In this document: in pieces, positions 36,558 to 46,939 of the stretch
Layout of the letters: every line of letters starts with the position of its first letter
Numbering within the stretch: position 1 is the stretch's first letter
Assembly (NCBI RefSeq): GCF_900101755.1
Contig: NZ_FNAE01000001.1
Location: 1,426,001-1,490,000 of the forward strand
Direction: 5' to 3'
Length of the DNA: 64,000 bases
DNA from: Ectopseudomonas alcaliphila
Lineage (GTDB): Bacteria > Pseudomonadota > Gammaproteobacteria > Pseudomonadales > Pseudomonadaceae
Notes under the pieces: model-generated
Told to the model about the DNA's origin: nothing
The model's database searches: none
What the model saw: only the letters and a program-made list of their open reading frames with translations
Program-made: the position numbers and the translations under genes

Positions 36558-37286
36558 ATGCACACCCTCGAACGCATCTATCCCTTGAAGATGGATGAGC
36601 GCCTGGCCGCCGACCTGGCCACTCTCGACTTGCACATGCAGCGCTACGAATTCGCCAGCGATTCGCTAGCGGGCTCGCGCGTGCTCGACATGGCGTGTGG
36701 CTGCGGTTATGGCAGTGCATTGCTGGCCGAACGGCATCCGGACAAGCAGATCACCGGTATCGACATCGATCCCGAAGCCATCGCCTACGCACAGGCGAAT
36801 TATCAGCGACCCAACCTGCGCTATGAGTGCGCCAATGCCGAAACCTTCACCGACAGCGCAGGCTTCGACAGCATCGTCAGCCTGGAAACCATCGAGCATC
36901 TGCCAGACCCGCTGCGCCTGGCAAAAAACCTCGTACGACTGTTGGCCCAGGGTGGCCGTATCATTGCCTCGGTGCCGACCACACCAACGCTCGATGGCAA
37001 CCCGCACCACCTCCATGACTTCAGCCCGGCCAGCTTCGCGCGCCTGTTCGGCCGCCACGGGCTACGCCCGCATGAGCGTTTCGAGCAGATCCAGCGCTGG
37101 GAGTTTTCGGGGTTGTTCAAGAAGTCAGCGAAGAAGGAGGTACGCCAGCACCGCTCGGAAGGCGTCGGCAATGCCGTGCTGGCGTATTACCGCAGCCACC
37201 CGTTTTACCTGTTCAGGCGTTTGTGGTCGATCCTGCGCTATGGCCCGAGCAATCGCTACCTGACCTGTCGCTTCAGCGCTGACTGA
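36558..37286 (+). CDS. Class I SAM-dependent methyltransferase
   Basis: 242 residues from ATG 36558, which has AAGGA about 10 bases upstream; the frame is open to 36411 but without a better start. SAM motif I reads Val-Leu-Asp-Met-Ala-Cys-Gly-Cys-Gly-Tyr-Gly, with Gly-Ile-Asp-Ile-Asp as motif II and Ser-Leu-Glu-Thr-Ile-Glu-His-Leu. It resembles the UbiE/methyltransf_11 group; the substrate is not predictable. Divergent from the beta-helix gene. Confidence 0.87.
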   Translation: MHTLERIYPLKMDERLAADLATLDLHMQRYEFASDSLAGSRVLDMACGCGYGSALLAERHPDKQITGIDIDPEAIAYAQANYQRPNLRYECANAETFTDSAGFDSIVSLETIEHLPDPLRLAKNLVRLLAQGGRIIASVPTTPTLDGNPHHLHDFSPASFARLFGRHGLRPHERFEQIQRWEFSGLFKKSAKKEVRQHRSEGVGNAVLAYYRSHPFYLFRRLWSILRYGPSNRYLTCRFSAD

Positions 37287-37311
37287 GCCTGTCGCACCTC
37301 ACGACGACAAT

Positions 37312-37329
37312 GGTGGGCTGAAACCCACC
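37312..37329. repeat. Short palindrome of the GGTGGG...CCCACC type
   Basis: GGTGGG-CTGAAA-CCCACC followed by CTACCG resembles one arm of a further Pseudomonas REP family. Confidence 0.45.
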
Positions 37330-37357
37330 CTACCGGTTGCCGATCAGGGCTTCTGAA

Positions 37358-37390
37358 ACGAAAACGCCAGCACAGTGCTGGCGTTTTCGT
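37358..37390. terminator. Strong bidirectional terminator
   Basis: A perfect 16-base stem (ACGAAAACGCCAGCAC and its complement) around a single A, with A/T tracts on both sides. It serves the methyltransferase gene (plus) and ygiQ (minus). Confidence 0.9.
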
Positions 37391-37406
37391 GAGTGCTGCT
37401 GATGAT

Positions 37407-39707
37407 TCAGCGCGGTACCGCGGGTTTCTTCCCAGGCTTCTTGCCCTTGCCTTTACCGGCGCCAGCACGCTCACGCGCGGCTTGCTGGTTACGCGCCTCA
37501 GCCGCGGCTTTGGCCTGCTCTCGCTTGTCCCAGGGCTTGCTGCCATCACTGCCACGCGGCGGCAGCCCCGTGTGCTGAGTGAGAATCTTGCCTGCATTAC
37601 CCGCCTTCTTGCTGCCGACCGGCGTGGAGTTCTTGCGCCGCGCGCTCTGGTAGCCATCATCAGCAGCTGGCTGGTTAGCCGGAATCAGTTGATGCTTGGC
37701 CGGACCGATCAGATCACTGCGGCCCATGCGCGTCAGCGCCTCACGCAGCAGCGGCCACCCTTTCGGATCGTGGTAGCGCAGGAAGGCCTTGTGCAAGCGA
37801 CGCTGCTGCTCGCTCTTGACGATCTCGACGCCGTCGCTCTTGTAGGTGACCTTGCGCAGCGGGTTCTTGCCCGAGTGGTACATGGCCGTGGCCGTGGCCA
37901 TCGGCGACGGGTAGAACGCCTGCACCTGGTCGGCGCGGAAACCGTTGCGCTTGAGCCACAGGGCGAGGTTCATCATGTCCTCGTCGGTGGTGCCCGGATG
38001 CGCGGCGATGAAGTACGGGATCAGGTACTGCTCCTTGCCCGCCTCCTTCGAGTACTTCTCGAACATCTGCTTGAAGCGGTCGTAGCTGCCGATGCCCGGC
38101 TTCATCATCTTGTCCAGCGGGCCACGCTCGGTGTGCTCCGGAGCGATCTTCAGGTAGCCGCCAACGTGATGGGTGACCAGCTCCTTGACGTACTCCGGCG
38201 ATTCCACGGCCAGGTCATAGCGCAGACCCGAGGCGATCAGGATCTTCTTCACCCCTGGCAGCGCGCGCGCCTTGCGGTACAGCTCGATCAGGGAGGAGTG
38301 GTCGGTATTGAGGTTCTCGCAGATACCGGGGAACACGCACGACGGCTTGCGGCAGTGCTTCTCGATCTCCGGGTCCTTGCAGGCGATGCGGTACATGTTG
38401 GCGGTCGGCCCGCCGAGGTCGGAGACCACGCCGGTGAAGCCCGGCACCTTGTCGCGCATCTCCTCGATCTCGCGGATGATCGACTCGTGCGAACGGTTCT
38501 GGATGATGCGTCCTTCGTGCTCGGTGATCGAGCAGAAGGTACAGCCGCCGAAGCAGCCGCGCATGATGTTCACCGAGAAACGGATCATTTCGTAGGCCGG
38601 AATCTTCTCCTTGCCATACGCCGGGTGCGGCACGCGCGCATAGGGCATGCCGAACACGTAGTCCATTTCCTCGGTGGTCATCGGGATGGGTGGCGGGTTG
38701 AACCACACGTCTACCTCACCATGCCTCTGCACCAGCGCGCGGGCGTTGCCCGGGTTGGTTTCCAGGTGCAGCACGCGGTTGGCGTGGGCGTAGAGCACCG
38801 GATCGTTACGCACCTTCTCGAACGACGGCAGACGGATCACCGTCTTGTCGCGGGTCATGCGCGGGCTGTCGAGAATCTGCACCACACGGGCTTCGTTGGG
38901 GTCTTCGACCTCGCCTTTGGCCTGCTCGATGGCACAGGCCTCGGTGTCCTGCGTATTGACGTAGGGGTTGATGATCTTGTCGACGCGGCCCGGACGGTCG
39001 ATACGGGTGGAGTCGACCTCATACCAGCCTTCAGGCGTGTCACGACGAATGAAGGCCGTACCACGTACATCGCTGATGGCTTCGACCTGCTCGCCACGCG
39101 ACAGACGCTGGGCGATCTCGACCACCGCACGCTCGGCATTGCCGTAGAGCAGGATGTCGGCGGTGGCGTCCATCAGGATCGAACGGCGGACCTTGTCCTG
39201 CCAGTAGTCGTAATGGGCGATACGGCGCAAGGACGCCTCGATGCCGCCAAGCACCACCGGCACGTGACTATAGGCCTCCTTGCAGCGCTGGCTGTAGACC
39301 AGGCTGGCGCGATCCGGGCGTTTGCCGGCCAGGCCGCCGGGCGTATAGGCGTCGTCGGAGCGAATCTTCTTGTCGGCGGTGTAGCGGTTGATCATCGAGT
39401 CCATGTTGCCGGCGGCGACGCCGAAAAACAGGTTCGGCTCGCCGAGCTTCATGAAGTCGTCTTTGCTGCGCCAATCCGGCTGGGCAATGATGCCCACGCG
39501 AAAGCCCTGGGCTTCGAGCAGGCGACCAATGATGGCCATGCCGAACGAAGGATGATCGACGTAGGCGTCACCGGTGACAATGATGATGTCGCAGCTGTCC
39601 CAGCCGAGCTGATCCATCTCTTCCCGGCTCATCGGCAGGAAGGGCGCAGGCCCGAAACACTCGGCCCAGTACTTGGGATAGTCGAACAGCGGCTTGGCGG
39701 CTTGCAT
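37407..39707 (-). CDS. ygiQ: YgiQ-family radical SAM protein
   Basis: 766 residues. The N-terminal UPF0313 domain is followed by a radical SAM core with the Cys-x3-Cys-x2-Cys cluster ([10 protein letters not shown]) near residue 380. The C-terminus is Lys/Gly/Arg-rich, possibly RNA-binding. The family reaction is unknown. The mRNA before the ATG at 39707 has no clear ribosome-binding site. Ends at the strong terminator. Confidence 0.9.
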   Translation of the reverse strand: MQAAKPLFDYPKYWAECFGPAPFLPMSREEMDQLGWDSCDIIIVTGDAYVDHPSFGMAIIGRLLEAQGFRVGIIAQPDWRSKDDFMKLGEPNLFFGVAAGNMDSMINRYTADKKIRSDDAYTPGGLAGKRPDRASLVYSQRCKEAYSHVPVVLGGIEASLRRIAHYDYWQDKVRRSILMDATADILLYGNAERAVVEIAQRLSRGEQVEAISDVRGTAFIRRDTPEGWYEVDSTRIDRPGRVDKIINPYVNTQDTEACAIEQAKGEVEDPNEARVVQILDSPRMTRDKTVIRLPSFEKVRNDPVLYAHANRVLHLETNPGNARALVQRHGEVDVWFNPPPIPMTTEEMDYVFGMPYARVPHPAYGKEKIPAYEMIRFSVNIMRGCFGGCTFCSITEHEGRIIQNRSHESIIREIEEMRDKVPGFTGVVSDLGGPTANMYRIACKDPEIEKHCRKPSCVFPGICENLNTDHSSLIELYRKARALPGVKKILIASGLRYDLAVESPEYVKELVTHHVGGYLKIAPEHTERGPLDKMMKPGIGSYDRFKQMFEKYSKEAGKEQYLIPYFIAAHPGTTDEDMMNLALWLKRNGFRADQVQAFYPSPMATATAMYHSGKNPLRKVTYKSDGVEIVKSEQQRRLHKAFLRYHDPKGWPLLREALTRMGRSDLIGPAKHQLIPANQPAADDGYQSARRKNSTPVGSKKAGNAGKILTQHTGLPPRGSDGSKPWDKREQAKAAAEARNQQAARERAGAGKGKGKKPGKKPAVPR

Positions 39708-39995
39708 ATTTTTTGATCAATGGGCTATCACGAGGGGCGCGGATAATAGCACAAAAATTGACCAAACCAGACTACTGCGCTGGGTTTAATACGCCTTCAC
39801 GCACTGCGACAAACGCTCAGGCACGCGCTTGGCTCACTCTTCCGGGCATCGGCTCTGGCGCAGCACCGACGTCGGGAAAGAAAGGATAGAAAAATCAGAC
39901 ATTTTCCTGCAGTAGCCTTACGCCATATTTGTTTTCGGCCGATAACAATCCTATGCATATACTCAAGTACTCGGTCAGCCGACTCCAGGACACCT

Positions 39996-41903
39996 ATGCC
40001 GCAGCGCTTCGCCTTTCTGCTTGTTCTTCTGCTGGGACTGTCGAGCACGGCCCCGGCAGCAGCATCCGTGCTGCTCACCGATGCCAGCAGCGGCATGCCG
40101 CTCAATGCACATATCGAGTTGCTGGAAGACGCCCAGGGCACCCTGACCATCGACGACCTTGCCGCCCCTGAGCAGCAGTCGCGCTTTCAACCGGCCAATG
40201 GCCGTGCCAGCGTCGGCCAGAGCCTCAATCCCTGGTGGATCAAGCTCACCCTGCAACGTGATATGCGCGCCCCTGCCCACTGGGTACTGGAAGTGGGCTC
40301 GGTGACCCAACTCGACCTGCAGCTTCACCAGCCCGACGGCCAGGGCGGCTGGCTGGTGCGTCAGTCCGGTGAGCGCGTCGCCTTCAGCGAGAACCGCGAC
40401 CACCCCTACCGCCGCATGGTGTTCGATCTGCCAACCCTCGGTGAACAACCAACGACCTTCTATCTGCGCGCCTTCGACCCTGCGGGTAACTCCTTCCCGT
40501 TGCGCATCTGGCAGCTCGATGACCTCACGCAACTGGCAACCCGCGAGAACCTGGCGCTCGGCGTCATCTATGGCGTGGTTTTCGCGCTGCTGCTGTACAA
40601 CCTGTTCATCCTCATCTCGCTGCGCGACAAGGCCTATTTCTGGTACGTGCTGACCACCGCCTTCGCCCTGCTGTTCATCATGAGCATGACCGGCCATGGC
40701 GCGCAGTACCTGTGGCCCAACCACCCGGTACCGGCGTGGCTCGACCGCATAACCTTGCCGTCGTTGTGGGGGCTGTTCGCCAGCCGCTTCACCCAGACGC
40801 TGTTGCAGACGCGCGTTTACGTGCGCTGGGCGCATCATCTGCTGAACATGGCCTGCGTGATCTATCTCGTTGCCATCGCCCTGACCCTGTTCGATCAACG
40901 TTACCTCGCAGCCTGGGCCATCGCCCTGCTGTCGCTGACCAGCATCCCGGCCGCCCTGGGCAGCGCCGTGATCCGCTGGCGCCAGGGCTTCTTCCCGGCG
41001 CAGCTGTATCTCTACGGCTATGGTCTGGTTCTGGGCAGCGTCGCCATCCTGCTGCTACGCACCACCGGAGTGCTGCAACCGGCCGAGTGGAATGCCTACG
41101 TATTCCCGCTGGCAGTGGCTGCCGAATCCATCCTGTTCTCCTTCGCCCTGGCTTATCGCATCCAGATCCTCAAGCAGGAGCGCGCCGTTGCCCTGCAACA
41201 GGCGGACCGTGAGAAAACCGCGCGCCTGGCGCAGCTGCAAGCCAGCGCCGACGAACTACAGACGGCGGTGACCGCACGCACCGCCGAGCTGGCTGCCACC
41301 AACGAGCAGCTACGCGACCGCGAGCGCGAACTGCAGCACGCAGCCTTCCATGACTCGCTGACCGAACTCCCCAACCGACGCTATCTGGTCGAGCGCTGCG
41401 AGTCGGCACTGGCTCACGCCGAGCGGCACAAGGAGAGCGTGGCGTTGCTGCTGATCGACCTGGATCACTTCAAGCCGATCAATGACCGCTTCGGCCACGC
41501 CGCCGGCGACCTGATGCTGCAGGTGATTGCCAAGCGCTTGCGCGAGCACGTTCGCGCCGGTGATGCGGTTGCTCGATTGGGCGGCGATGAGTTCGCCGCG
41601 CTGATCTGCGGCAGCGACGCCGAAAGCCAGGCCCGGGAAATTGCCGAGCGCCTGCTGGCCGAGCTATCCACGCCTGTTCACTACGGTGCCGAGCGCCTGC
41701 GCGTGACCATCAGCATCGGCGTGGCACTCTATCCGCGCCATGCGAAGAACTTCACCGGGCTGTACAAGGCCGCAGACATGGCCCTTTACCGGGTAAAGGA
41801 ACTGGGTCGTTCCGGTTCGCGCGTGCATGGCGACGATGGCGAACTGAGCGATCAGGCCTGCCTGCAACTGGACGTGCTCAAGGTATCCAGCGGCCTGGCC
41901 TAA
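39996..41903 (+). CDS. nicD: Membrane diguanylate cyclase with 7TMR-DISM sensor (NicD-like)
   Basis: 635 residues: signal peptide, periplasmic 7TMR-DISMED2 domain (about 30-170), seven membrane spans (about 185-390), a coiled coil (about 395-450), then a GGDEF domain. The active site Gly-Gly-Asp-Glu-Phe is intact at 529-533 and an RxxD inhibitory site (Arg-Ala-Gly-Asp) lies at 520-523, so it should make c-di-GMP with product inhibition. P. aeruginosa NicD (PA4929), upstream of alr, responds to nutrients in biofilm dispersion; orthology is inferred from domain order and position. The 288-base upstream spacer (39708-39995) shows no clear promoter or RNA. Confidence 0.85.
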   Translation: MPQRFAFLLVLLLGLSSTAPAAASVLLTDASSGMPLNAHIELLEDAQGTLTIDDLAAPEQQSRFQPANGRASVGQSLNPWWIKLTLQRDMRAPAHWVLEVGSVTQLDLQLHQPDGQGGWLVRQSGERVAFSENRDHPYRRMVFDLPTLGEQPTTFYLRAFDPAGNSFPLRIWQLDDLTQLATRENLALGVIYGVVFALLLYNLFILISLRDKAYFWYVLTTAFALLFIMSMTGHGAQYLWPNHPVPAWLDRITLPSLWGLFASRFTQTLLQTRVYVRWAHHLLNMACVIYLVAIALTLFDQRYLAAWAIALLSLTSIPAALGSAVIRWRQGFFPAQLYLYGYGLVLGSVAILLLRTTGVLQPAEWNAYVFPLAVAAESILFSFALAYRIQILKQERAVALQQADREKTARLAQLQASADELQTAVTARTAELAATNEQLRDRERELQHAAFHDSLTELPNRRYLVERCESALAHAERHKESVALLLIDLDHFKPINDRFGHAAGDLMLQVIAKRLREHVRAGDAVARLGGDEFAALICGSDAESQAREIAERLLAELSTPVHYGAERLRVTISIGVALYPRHAKNFTGLYKAADMALYRVKELGRSGSRVHGDDGELSDQACLQLDVLKVSSGLA

Positions 41904-41914
41904 CCAAACGACCG

Positions 41915-42991
41915 TTAGCCGATATAGCGCCTTGGTACCCGCGCCGTGACCTTGGTCAGCAGCTCGTAGCCGATGGTACCGCACGCCATCGCCACCTCAT
42001 CGACAGGCAGATTGCTCCCCCACAGCTCCACCGGCGAATCGATATCGGCCTCGGGCAGGTCAGTGATATCCACTGCCAGCATGTCCATCGATACCCTGCC
42101 CGCCAGCTTGGCGCGCTGTCCTTCGACCAGCACCGGCGTGCCGCTCGGTGCGTGGCGCGGATAGCCGTCGGCATAACCGCAGCTGACCGTGGCGATACGC
42201 GAAGGCCGCTCGGCCACCCAGCTCGCGCCATAACCAACGCTTTCGCCGACGGCCACCTCACGCACGGCGATCACCCGCGCAGCCAGGGTCATGGCCGGTT
42301 TCAGCCCGAGCTCACGCGCACTCAGCTCGGCGAAAGGCGTCGCGCCGTAGAGCATGATGCCGGGGCGCAGCCAGTCCATATGCGCTGCCGGAATGGTCAG
42401 CACCGCCGCCGAGTTGGCCAGTGAGCGATGATTGAAATCCAGATCCAGCAGGTCTAGAAAACGCTCGACCTGCAGTTCGGTCAGCAGATGGCCGCGCTCG
42501 TCGGCACAGGCAAAATGACTGAGCAGGTTGAGCTCGGCGACCTGTTCGGCATCCTCCAGCCGCGCATGCCACTGGCGCAGGCTGGTGGCATCGAAACCGA
42601 GGCGATGCATGCCGGAGTCGAGCTTTAGCCAGACGTTGAGCGGACGCGCCAACTCAGCGGCAATCAGCGCCTCGGCCTGCGCCGCGCTCTGCACCACCAG
42701 ATCCAGTCCAAGCTGCGCGGCGATGGCGTACTCACTGGCCTCGAAGCAGCCCTCGAGCAGCAGGATGCGCGCCTTGTCATGCATGGCACGCACCTCGGCC
42801 GCCTCTTCCAGACAGGCCACGGCAAAGCCATCGGCAACCTCGTACAACGCCGTTACCACCTCACGCACGCCATGCCCGTAGGCATTGGCCTTGACCACGG
42901 CGAAGGCCTGACGCCCAGGCGCGCAGCGCTTGGCGACGGCGTAGTTATCAGCGATGGCGGAGAGGTCGACGATGGCGGCAAGCGGACGCAT
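41915..42991 (-). CDS. alr: Alanine racemase
   Basis: 358 residues. The PLP lysine is Lys34 in Val-Val-Lys-Ala-Asn-Ala-Tyr-Gly-His-Gly and the second catalytic Tyr lies in Gly-Tyr-Gly-Ala-Ser near 255. It makes D-alanine for peptidoglycan. ATG 42991 fits family length; codons upstream to 43024 are not used. Conserved neighbour dnaB is upstream with a REP between. Confidence 0.95.
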   Translation of the reverse strand: MRPLAAIVDLSAIADNYAVAKRCAPGRQAFAVVKANAYGHGVREVVTALYEVADGFAVACLEEAAEVRAMHDKARILLLEGCFEASEYAIAAQLGLDLVVQSAAQAEALIAAELARPLNVWLKLDSGMHRLGFDATSLRQWHARLEDAEQVAELNLLSHFACADERGHLLTELQVERFLDLLDLDFNHRSLANSAAVLTIPAAHMDWLRPGIMLYGATPFAELSARELGLKPAMTLAARVIAVREVAVGESVGYGASWVAERPSRIATVSCGYADGYPRHAPSGTPVLVEGQRAKLAGRVSMDMLAVDITDLPEADIDSPVELWGSNLPVDEVAMACGTIGYELLTKVTARVPRRYIG

Positions 42992-43061
42992 GACAGAAGG
43001 CCTGAACGAAAAACGGGCGCCCATCTTAACCGCTGGGCACCCGTTTTCATTGATCTGGAGC

Positions 43062-43121
43062 GTAGCCCGGATGCAATCCGGGGGCTTCTGCGCCGAGAGC
43101 CCCGGATTTCATCCGGGCTAC
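43062..43121. repeat. REP-like paired palindrome, CCCGGAT family, copy 3
   Basis: GTAGCCCGGATGCAATCCGGGG and the opposed CCCCGGATTTCATCCGGGCTAC flank a short spacer between dnaB and alr. Here the right arm has the GAAAT variant, the mirror of copy 1. Confidence 0.88.
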
Positions 43122-43172
43122 AGAACTGCGTGATTCGCGAGCAGAGCTCGCTCCTGCACTGCTCCCGCGCGG

Positions 43173-44567
43173 TTATTCGTCGTCGAACTGGTAGCTACCC
43201 GGCGCCAGGTTCTCGAAGCGCGAATACTTGCCGAGGAAGGCCAGGCGCGCGGTACCCAGGGGGCCGTTACGCTGCTTGCCGATGATGATCTCGGCCACGC
43301 CCTTGTACTCGGTCTCCGGGTGGTACACCTCGTCACGGTAGACGAACAGGATGATGTCGGCGTCCTGCTCGATCGCACCGGATTCACGCAAGTCGGAGTT
43401 GATCGGGCGCTTGTTGGGCCGCTGCTCCAGGCCACGGTTGAGCTGCGACAGGGCGATGACCGGGCAGTTGAATTCCTTGGCCAGGCCCTTGAGCGAGCGC
43501 GAGATTTCGGAAATCTCGTTGACCCGGCTGTCGCCGCTGGAGCCCGGAATCTGCATCAGCTGCAGGTAGTCGACCATGATCAGGCCGATCTCACCGTGCT
43601 CACGCGCCAGACGCCGCGTGCGCGCACGCATCTCGCTCGGAGAAATACCGGCGGTATCGTCGATGAACAGTTTGCGATCATTGAGCAGGTTGACCGCGCT
43701 GGTCAGCCGTGGCCAATCATCGTCGTCGAGCTGACCGGCACGTACCTTGGTCTGGTCGATACGCCCGAGCGAGGCGAGCATACGAATCACGATGGATTCC
43801 GACGGCATCTCCAGCGAGTACACCAGAATCGCCTTGTCGCTGCGCATCAGGGCGTTCTCCACCAGGTTCATGGCGAAGGTGGTCTTACCCATCGACGGAC
43901 GACCGGCGACGATGATCATGTCGGCTGGCTGCAGGCCGCTGGTCAGCCCGTCCAGATCGTCGAAACCGGTCGACAGACCGGTGATCGCATCGCCGTTGTT
44001 GAACAGCGTGTCGATGCGGTCGATGGCCTTGACCAGAATGTCGTTGATGCCCACCGGGCCGCCGGTCTTGGGACGGTCTTCGGCAATCTGGAAGATCAGA
44101 CGCTCCGCTTCGTCGAGAATTTCCTCGCCGGTGCGCCCCTCTGGGGCGTAGGCACTGTCGGCAATCTCGTTGCTGATGCTGATCAGTTTGCGCAGGGTGG
44201 CGCGCTCACGAATGATCTGCGCATAGGCCTTGATGTTGGCCACCGACGGCGTGTTCTTGGCCAGCTCGGCGAGATAGGCCAGACCGCCGACCTGCGACAG
44301 TTGCCCTTCCTTGTCCAACTGCTCGGACAGGGTCACCACGTCGAAGGGTTCGTTACGCTCGGCCAGCTTGAAGATAGCGCGGAAAATCAGCCGGTGGTCG
44401 TGGCGATAGAAATCGACATCCGACACACCATCGAGCACACGCTCCCAGGCATTGTTGTCGAGCATCAGGCCGCCGAGCACCGCCTGTTCCGCCTCGATGG
44501 AGTGCGGTGGCACTTTCAGGGCGGCAGTCTGCAGGTCGTATTGCTCGGGAATGCTGATGTCGTTCAT
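43173..44567 (-). CDS. dnaB: Replicative DNA helicase DnaB
   Basis: 464 residues. N-terminal helicase-loader/primase-binding domain, linker, and RecA-like C-terminal domain with Walker A Ala-Gly-Arg-Pro-Ser-Met-Gly-Lys-Thr-Thr at 221-230 and Asp-Tyr-Leu-Gln-Leu-Met as motif with the Walker B region. Unwinds DNA 5' to 3' at the fork. No intein is present. Start chosen at the conserved Asn-Asp-Ile-Ser. Follows rplI in the ribosomal protein operon. Confidence 0.97.
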   Translation of the reverse strand: MNDISIPEQYDLQTAALKVPPHSIEAEQAVLGGLMLDNNAWERVLDGVSDVDFYRHDHRLIFRAIFKLAERNEPFDVVTLSEQLDKEGQLSQVGGLAYLAELAKNTPSVANIKAYAQIIRERATLRKLISISNEIADSAYAPEGRTGEEILDEAERLIFQIAEDRPKTGGPVGINDILVKAIDRIDTLFNNGDAITGLSTGFDDLDGLTSGLQPADMIIVAGRPSMGKTTFAMNLVENALMRSDKAILVYSLEMPSESIVIRMLASLGRIDQTKVRAGQLDDDDWPRLTSAVNLLNDRKLFIDDTAGISPSEMRARTRRLAREHGEIGLIMVDYLQLMQIPGSSGDSRVNEISEISRSLKGLAKEFNCPVIALSQLNRGLEQRPNKRPINSDLRESGAIEQDADIILFVYRDEVYHPETEYKGVAEIIIGKQRNGPLGTARLAFLGKYSRFENLAPGSYQFDDE

Positions 44568-44684
44568 AGGCTCGGGAAGAAAATACTGCGATAGAAAAAC
44601 AAAGGGCACGGATCGCAGAGCGATACCGTGCCCGATTGTCAGCAGACCTACGCTACAGCGCAAGTCCGCTTGGCGGCTACTTGA

Positions 44685-45131
44685 TTAAGCAGCGACCACG
44701 ATCACCTTGACGGTGGCTTCAACGTCGGTGTGCAGGTGCACAGCTACGTCGTATTCGCCAATCTGGCGAATGGTGCCGTTCGGCAGACGAACTTCAGCTT
44801 TGGCCACTTCAACGCCGGAGGCGGTCAGGGCGTCAGCGATGTCGTGGGTGCCGATGGAACCGAACAGCTTGCCTTCATCGCCAGCGGTGGCGGTGATGGT
44901 GACTTCCAGCTCAGCCAGCTGAGCAGCGCGAGATTCAGCGGAAGCTTTCTTCTCGGCAGCAGCTTTTTCCAGCTCGGCGCGACGTGCTTCAAAAGCAGCA
45001 ACGTTGGCTTCGGTGGCAGCGGTGGCTTTGCCTTGCGGCAGCAGGAAGTTACGGCCGTAACCGGCTTTAACGTTCACTTTGTCGCCCAGGTTGCCCAGAT
45101 TGGCGATTTTTTCCAGCAGGATGACTTCCAT
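44685..45131 (-). CDS. rplI: 50S ribosomal protein L9
   Basis: 148 residues with the L9 signature ([15 protein letters not shown]) near the N-terminus, a long connecting helix and the C-terminal rRNA-binding domain. In the rpsF-rpsR-membrane protein-rplI-dnaB order. Confidence 0.97.
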   Translation of the reverse strand: MEVILLEKIANLGNLGDKVNVKAGYGRNFLLPQGKATAATEANVAAFEARRAELEKAAAEKKASAESRAAQLAELEVTITATAGDEGKLFGSIGTHDIADALTASGVEVAKAEVRLPNGTIRQIGEYDVAVHLHTDVEATVKVIVVAA

Positions 45132-45152
45132 TTGGGTCTTACCTCTTAACTT

Positions 45153-46046
45153 TTAACCTTCACCGTTCGCAGAGCCCGGGCCGTTCTTGCGCGCCAGGCG
45201 ACCGCGAAAATCAAACAGACTGTCGACGATGGCCAAGACCACCAGTAACGGATAGATCAGCTGCATGAACAGCAGGAGCGTGATGTACATACCCACCAGC
45301 CAGAAGCGAGCGAGCCCACCCTTCTCCACCAGGCCATGCACCAGGGCGATCCCGGCGAACAGCAGCGGCACACTGCACAGCGGCGTGAGCATGGCCAACT
45401 GCGGCCCCAGGTTGGGACCTAGCATCATGCCCGCCAGCAGCAACAGGGCCTGCGGCAGCGACAGCCTCAGTGCGCGAAACTCGCGACCAAAACCGCCAGG
45501 GTTGTACAACACGGCCTGCCAATAACGCCCAAGGATCAGGCTCAGCAAGCTCAGGATCTGCAGCAAGGCTGCCAGCAATCCGGTCAGTACCGGTGCGATC
45601 AAAGCCTCGAGACGCTCGCGTTCGCTCACCGACAATTGCTGGTGAGCCCCATCGAACATGGTCGGCAGGAGCTTCTGCAGCTCACCGGCCATGGCCGCGA
45701 TGGGTTCGCGGAACACTGCCCCAAGGACAAATCCATACACCAGGCCCAGTGCCACACTGCTCAGCAGTATGCGGTTCCAGGTCCAATTGGCGCGCAACAA
45801 CAACGCCAACCCCAGCGCGCCGACCAGCACCAGCAAGGTGCGCGGTTCGCCGAAATACCACCAGGCAATCGCCGGTAGCAGGGCCCAGGCCAGGATGCCG
45901 ATGGCATCACTGGCTCCACGCCGCAGCAGCACCAGGCTGCCCGCGGCTGCACTCAACCAGAACAACAGCGGCATCGCTGCCGATCCCACCACCACGAGGG
46001 TGGCCTGCATACGGCCGCGCATGATGTATTCAGCCAGGGCGCGCAT
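45153..46046 (-). CDS. DUF2232-like polytopic membrane protein
   Basis: 297 residues with about eight membrane spans and a basic C-terminus. Inserted between rpsR and rplI, the same place as PA4933 in P. aeruginosa. It resembles YybS/DUF2232 proteins. Function unknown; the conserved link to ribosomal genes suggests co-expression rather than a known role. Confidence 0.82.
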   Translation of the reverse strand: MRALAEYIMRGRMQATLVVVGSAAMPLLFWLSAAAGSLVLLRRGASDAIGILAWALLPAIAWWYFGEPRTLLVLVGALGLALLLRANWTWNRILLSSVALGLVYGFVLGAVFREPIAAMAGELQKLLPTMFDGAHQQLSVSERERLEALIAPVLTGLLAALLQILSLLSLILGRYWQAVLYNPGGFGREFRALRLSLPQALLLLAGMMLGPNLGPQLAMLTPLCSVPLLFAGIALVHGLVEKGGLARFWLVGMYITLLLFMQLIYPLLVVLAIVDSLFDFRGRLARKNGPGSANGEG

Positions 46047-46082
46047 GCGATCTATTCCTTAACTCTTGTCGACTGTCCGGTC

Positions 46083-46313
46083 TCAGCGGCCGTGGCTGTC
46101 GGTGTAGGGCAGCAGGGCCAGGAAGCGGGCGCGCTTGATAGCGGTGGCCAGCTGACGCTGATAACGAGCCTTGGTACCGGTGATACGGCTAGGAACGATT
46201 TTGCCGGTTTCCGAGATGTAGGCTTTCAGGGTGTTGAGATCTTTGAAATCGATCTCTTTCACGTCTTCAGCGGTGAAGCGGCAGAATTTACGACGACGGA
46301 AGAAACGTGCCAT
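46083..46313 (-). CDS. rpsR: 30S ribosomal protein S18
   Basis: 76 residues, basic, with the S18 core ([13 protein letters not shown]). Binds 16S rRNA next to S6. 28 bases after rpsF. Confidence 0.97.
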   Translation of the reverse strand: MARFFRRRKFCRFTAEDVKEIDFKDLNTLKAYISETGKIVPSRITGTKARYQRQLATAIKRARFLALLPYTDSHGR

Positions 46314-46341
46314 GTGATTGGCTCCTCAATAGATCCGTGGA

Positions 46342-46764
46342 TTACTCGTCAGCGTTGTCGCTGTCGTTGCTGTCGCTGTCATCGCCGTCGTTGGACTCGG
46401 CGTTTTCAGGACGTTCACGACGCTCGCGGCGCTCACTGCGGTTTTCTTCGGCCTTCAGCATCTCGGACTGGCCAGTGACGGCCTCGTCGCGACGGATGAC
46501 CAGGTTACGGATCACGGCGTCGTTGTAGCGGAAGTTGTCTTCCAGCTCGGCCAGGGCCTTGCCGGTGCACTCTACGTTGAGCATCACGTAGTGGGCTTTG
46601 TGGACGTTGTTGATGGCGTAAGCCAGCTGACGACGACCCCAGTCTTCCAGGCGGTGAATCTTGCCACCGTCTTCTTCGATCAGCTTGGTGTAACGCTCGA
46701 CCATGCCGCCGACTTGCTCGCTCTGGTCCGGGTGAACCAGAAAGATGATTTCGTAATGACGCAT
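46342..46764 (-). CDS. rpsF: 30S ribosomal protein S6
   Basis: 140 residues. The first 100 residues are the S6 ferredoxin-like fold. The last 40 are first Arg/Glu-rich, then strongly acidic (Asp/Ser/Asn), ending Ala-Asp-Glu. S6 is the known substrate of the glutamate ligase RimK, which extends the C-terminus; an ending Glu and acidic tail fit this. Ribosome-binding site AAGGAG. First gene of the operon; 175-base spacer to rlmB. Confidence 0.97.
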   Translation of the reverse strand: MRHYEIIFLVHPDQSEQVGGMVERYTKLIEEDGGKIHRLEDWGRRQLAYAINNVHKAHYVMLNVECTGKALAELEDNFRYNDAVIRNLVIRRDEAVTGQSEMLKAEENRSERRERRERPENAESNDGDDSDSNDSDNADE

Positions 46765-46939
46765 AAATGCTCCTTACGGGTTGTAGCCTGCCAACTAAGG
46801 TGGTCAGGCAAGGAGTGGGTTTTTCTCGTGATGAGCTTGCCAGGCGGTAGGCGCGAAAAGGCCTGCCGTCACGGCAAGGGGCGCCATTCTAGAGAAGCCC
46901 CCCGCCGCACGCAAGACGAATTGGCGATTATTTGAGCAG

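Noticed and set aside
37389..39716. 775-codon open frame opposite ygiQ
   Set aside because: Antisense frames stay open by chance in GC-rich genes; the minus-strand frame has the radical SAM motifs.
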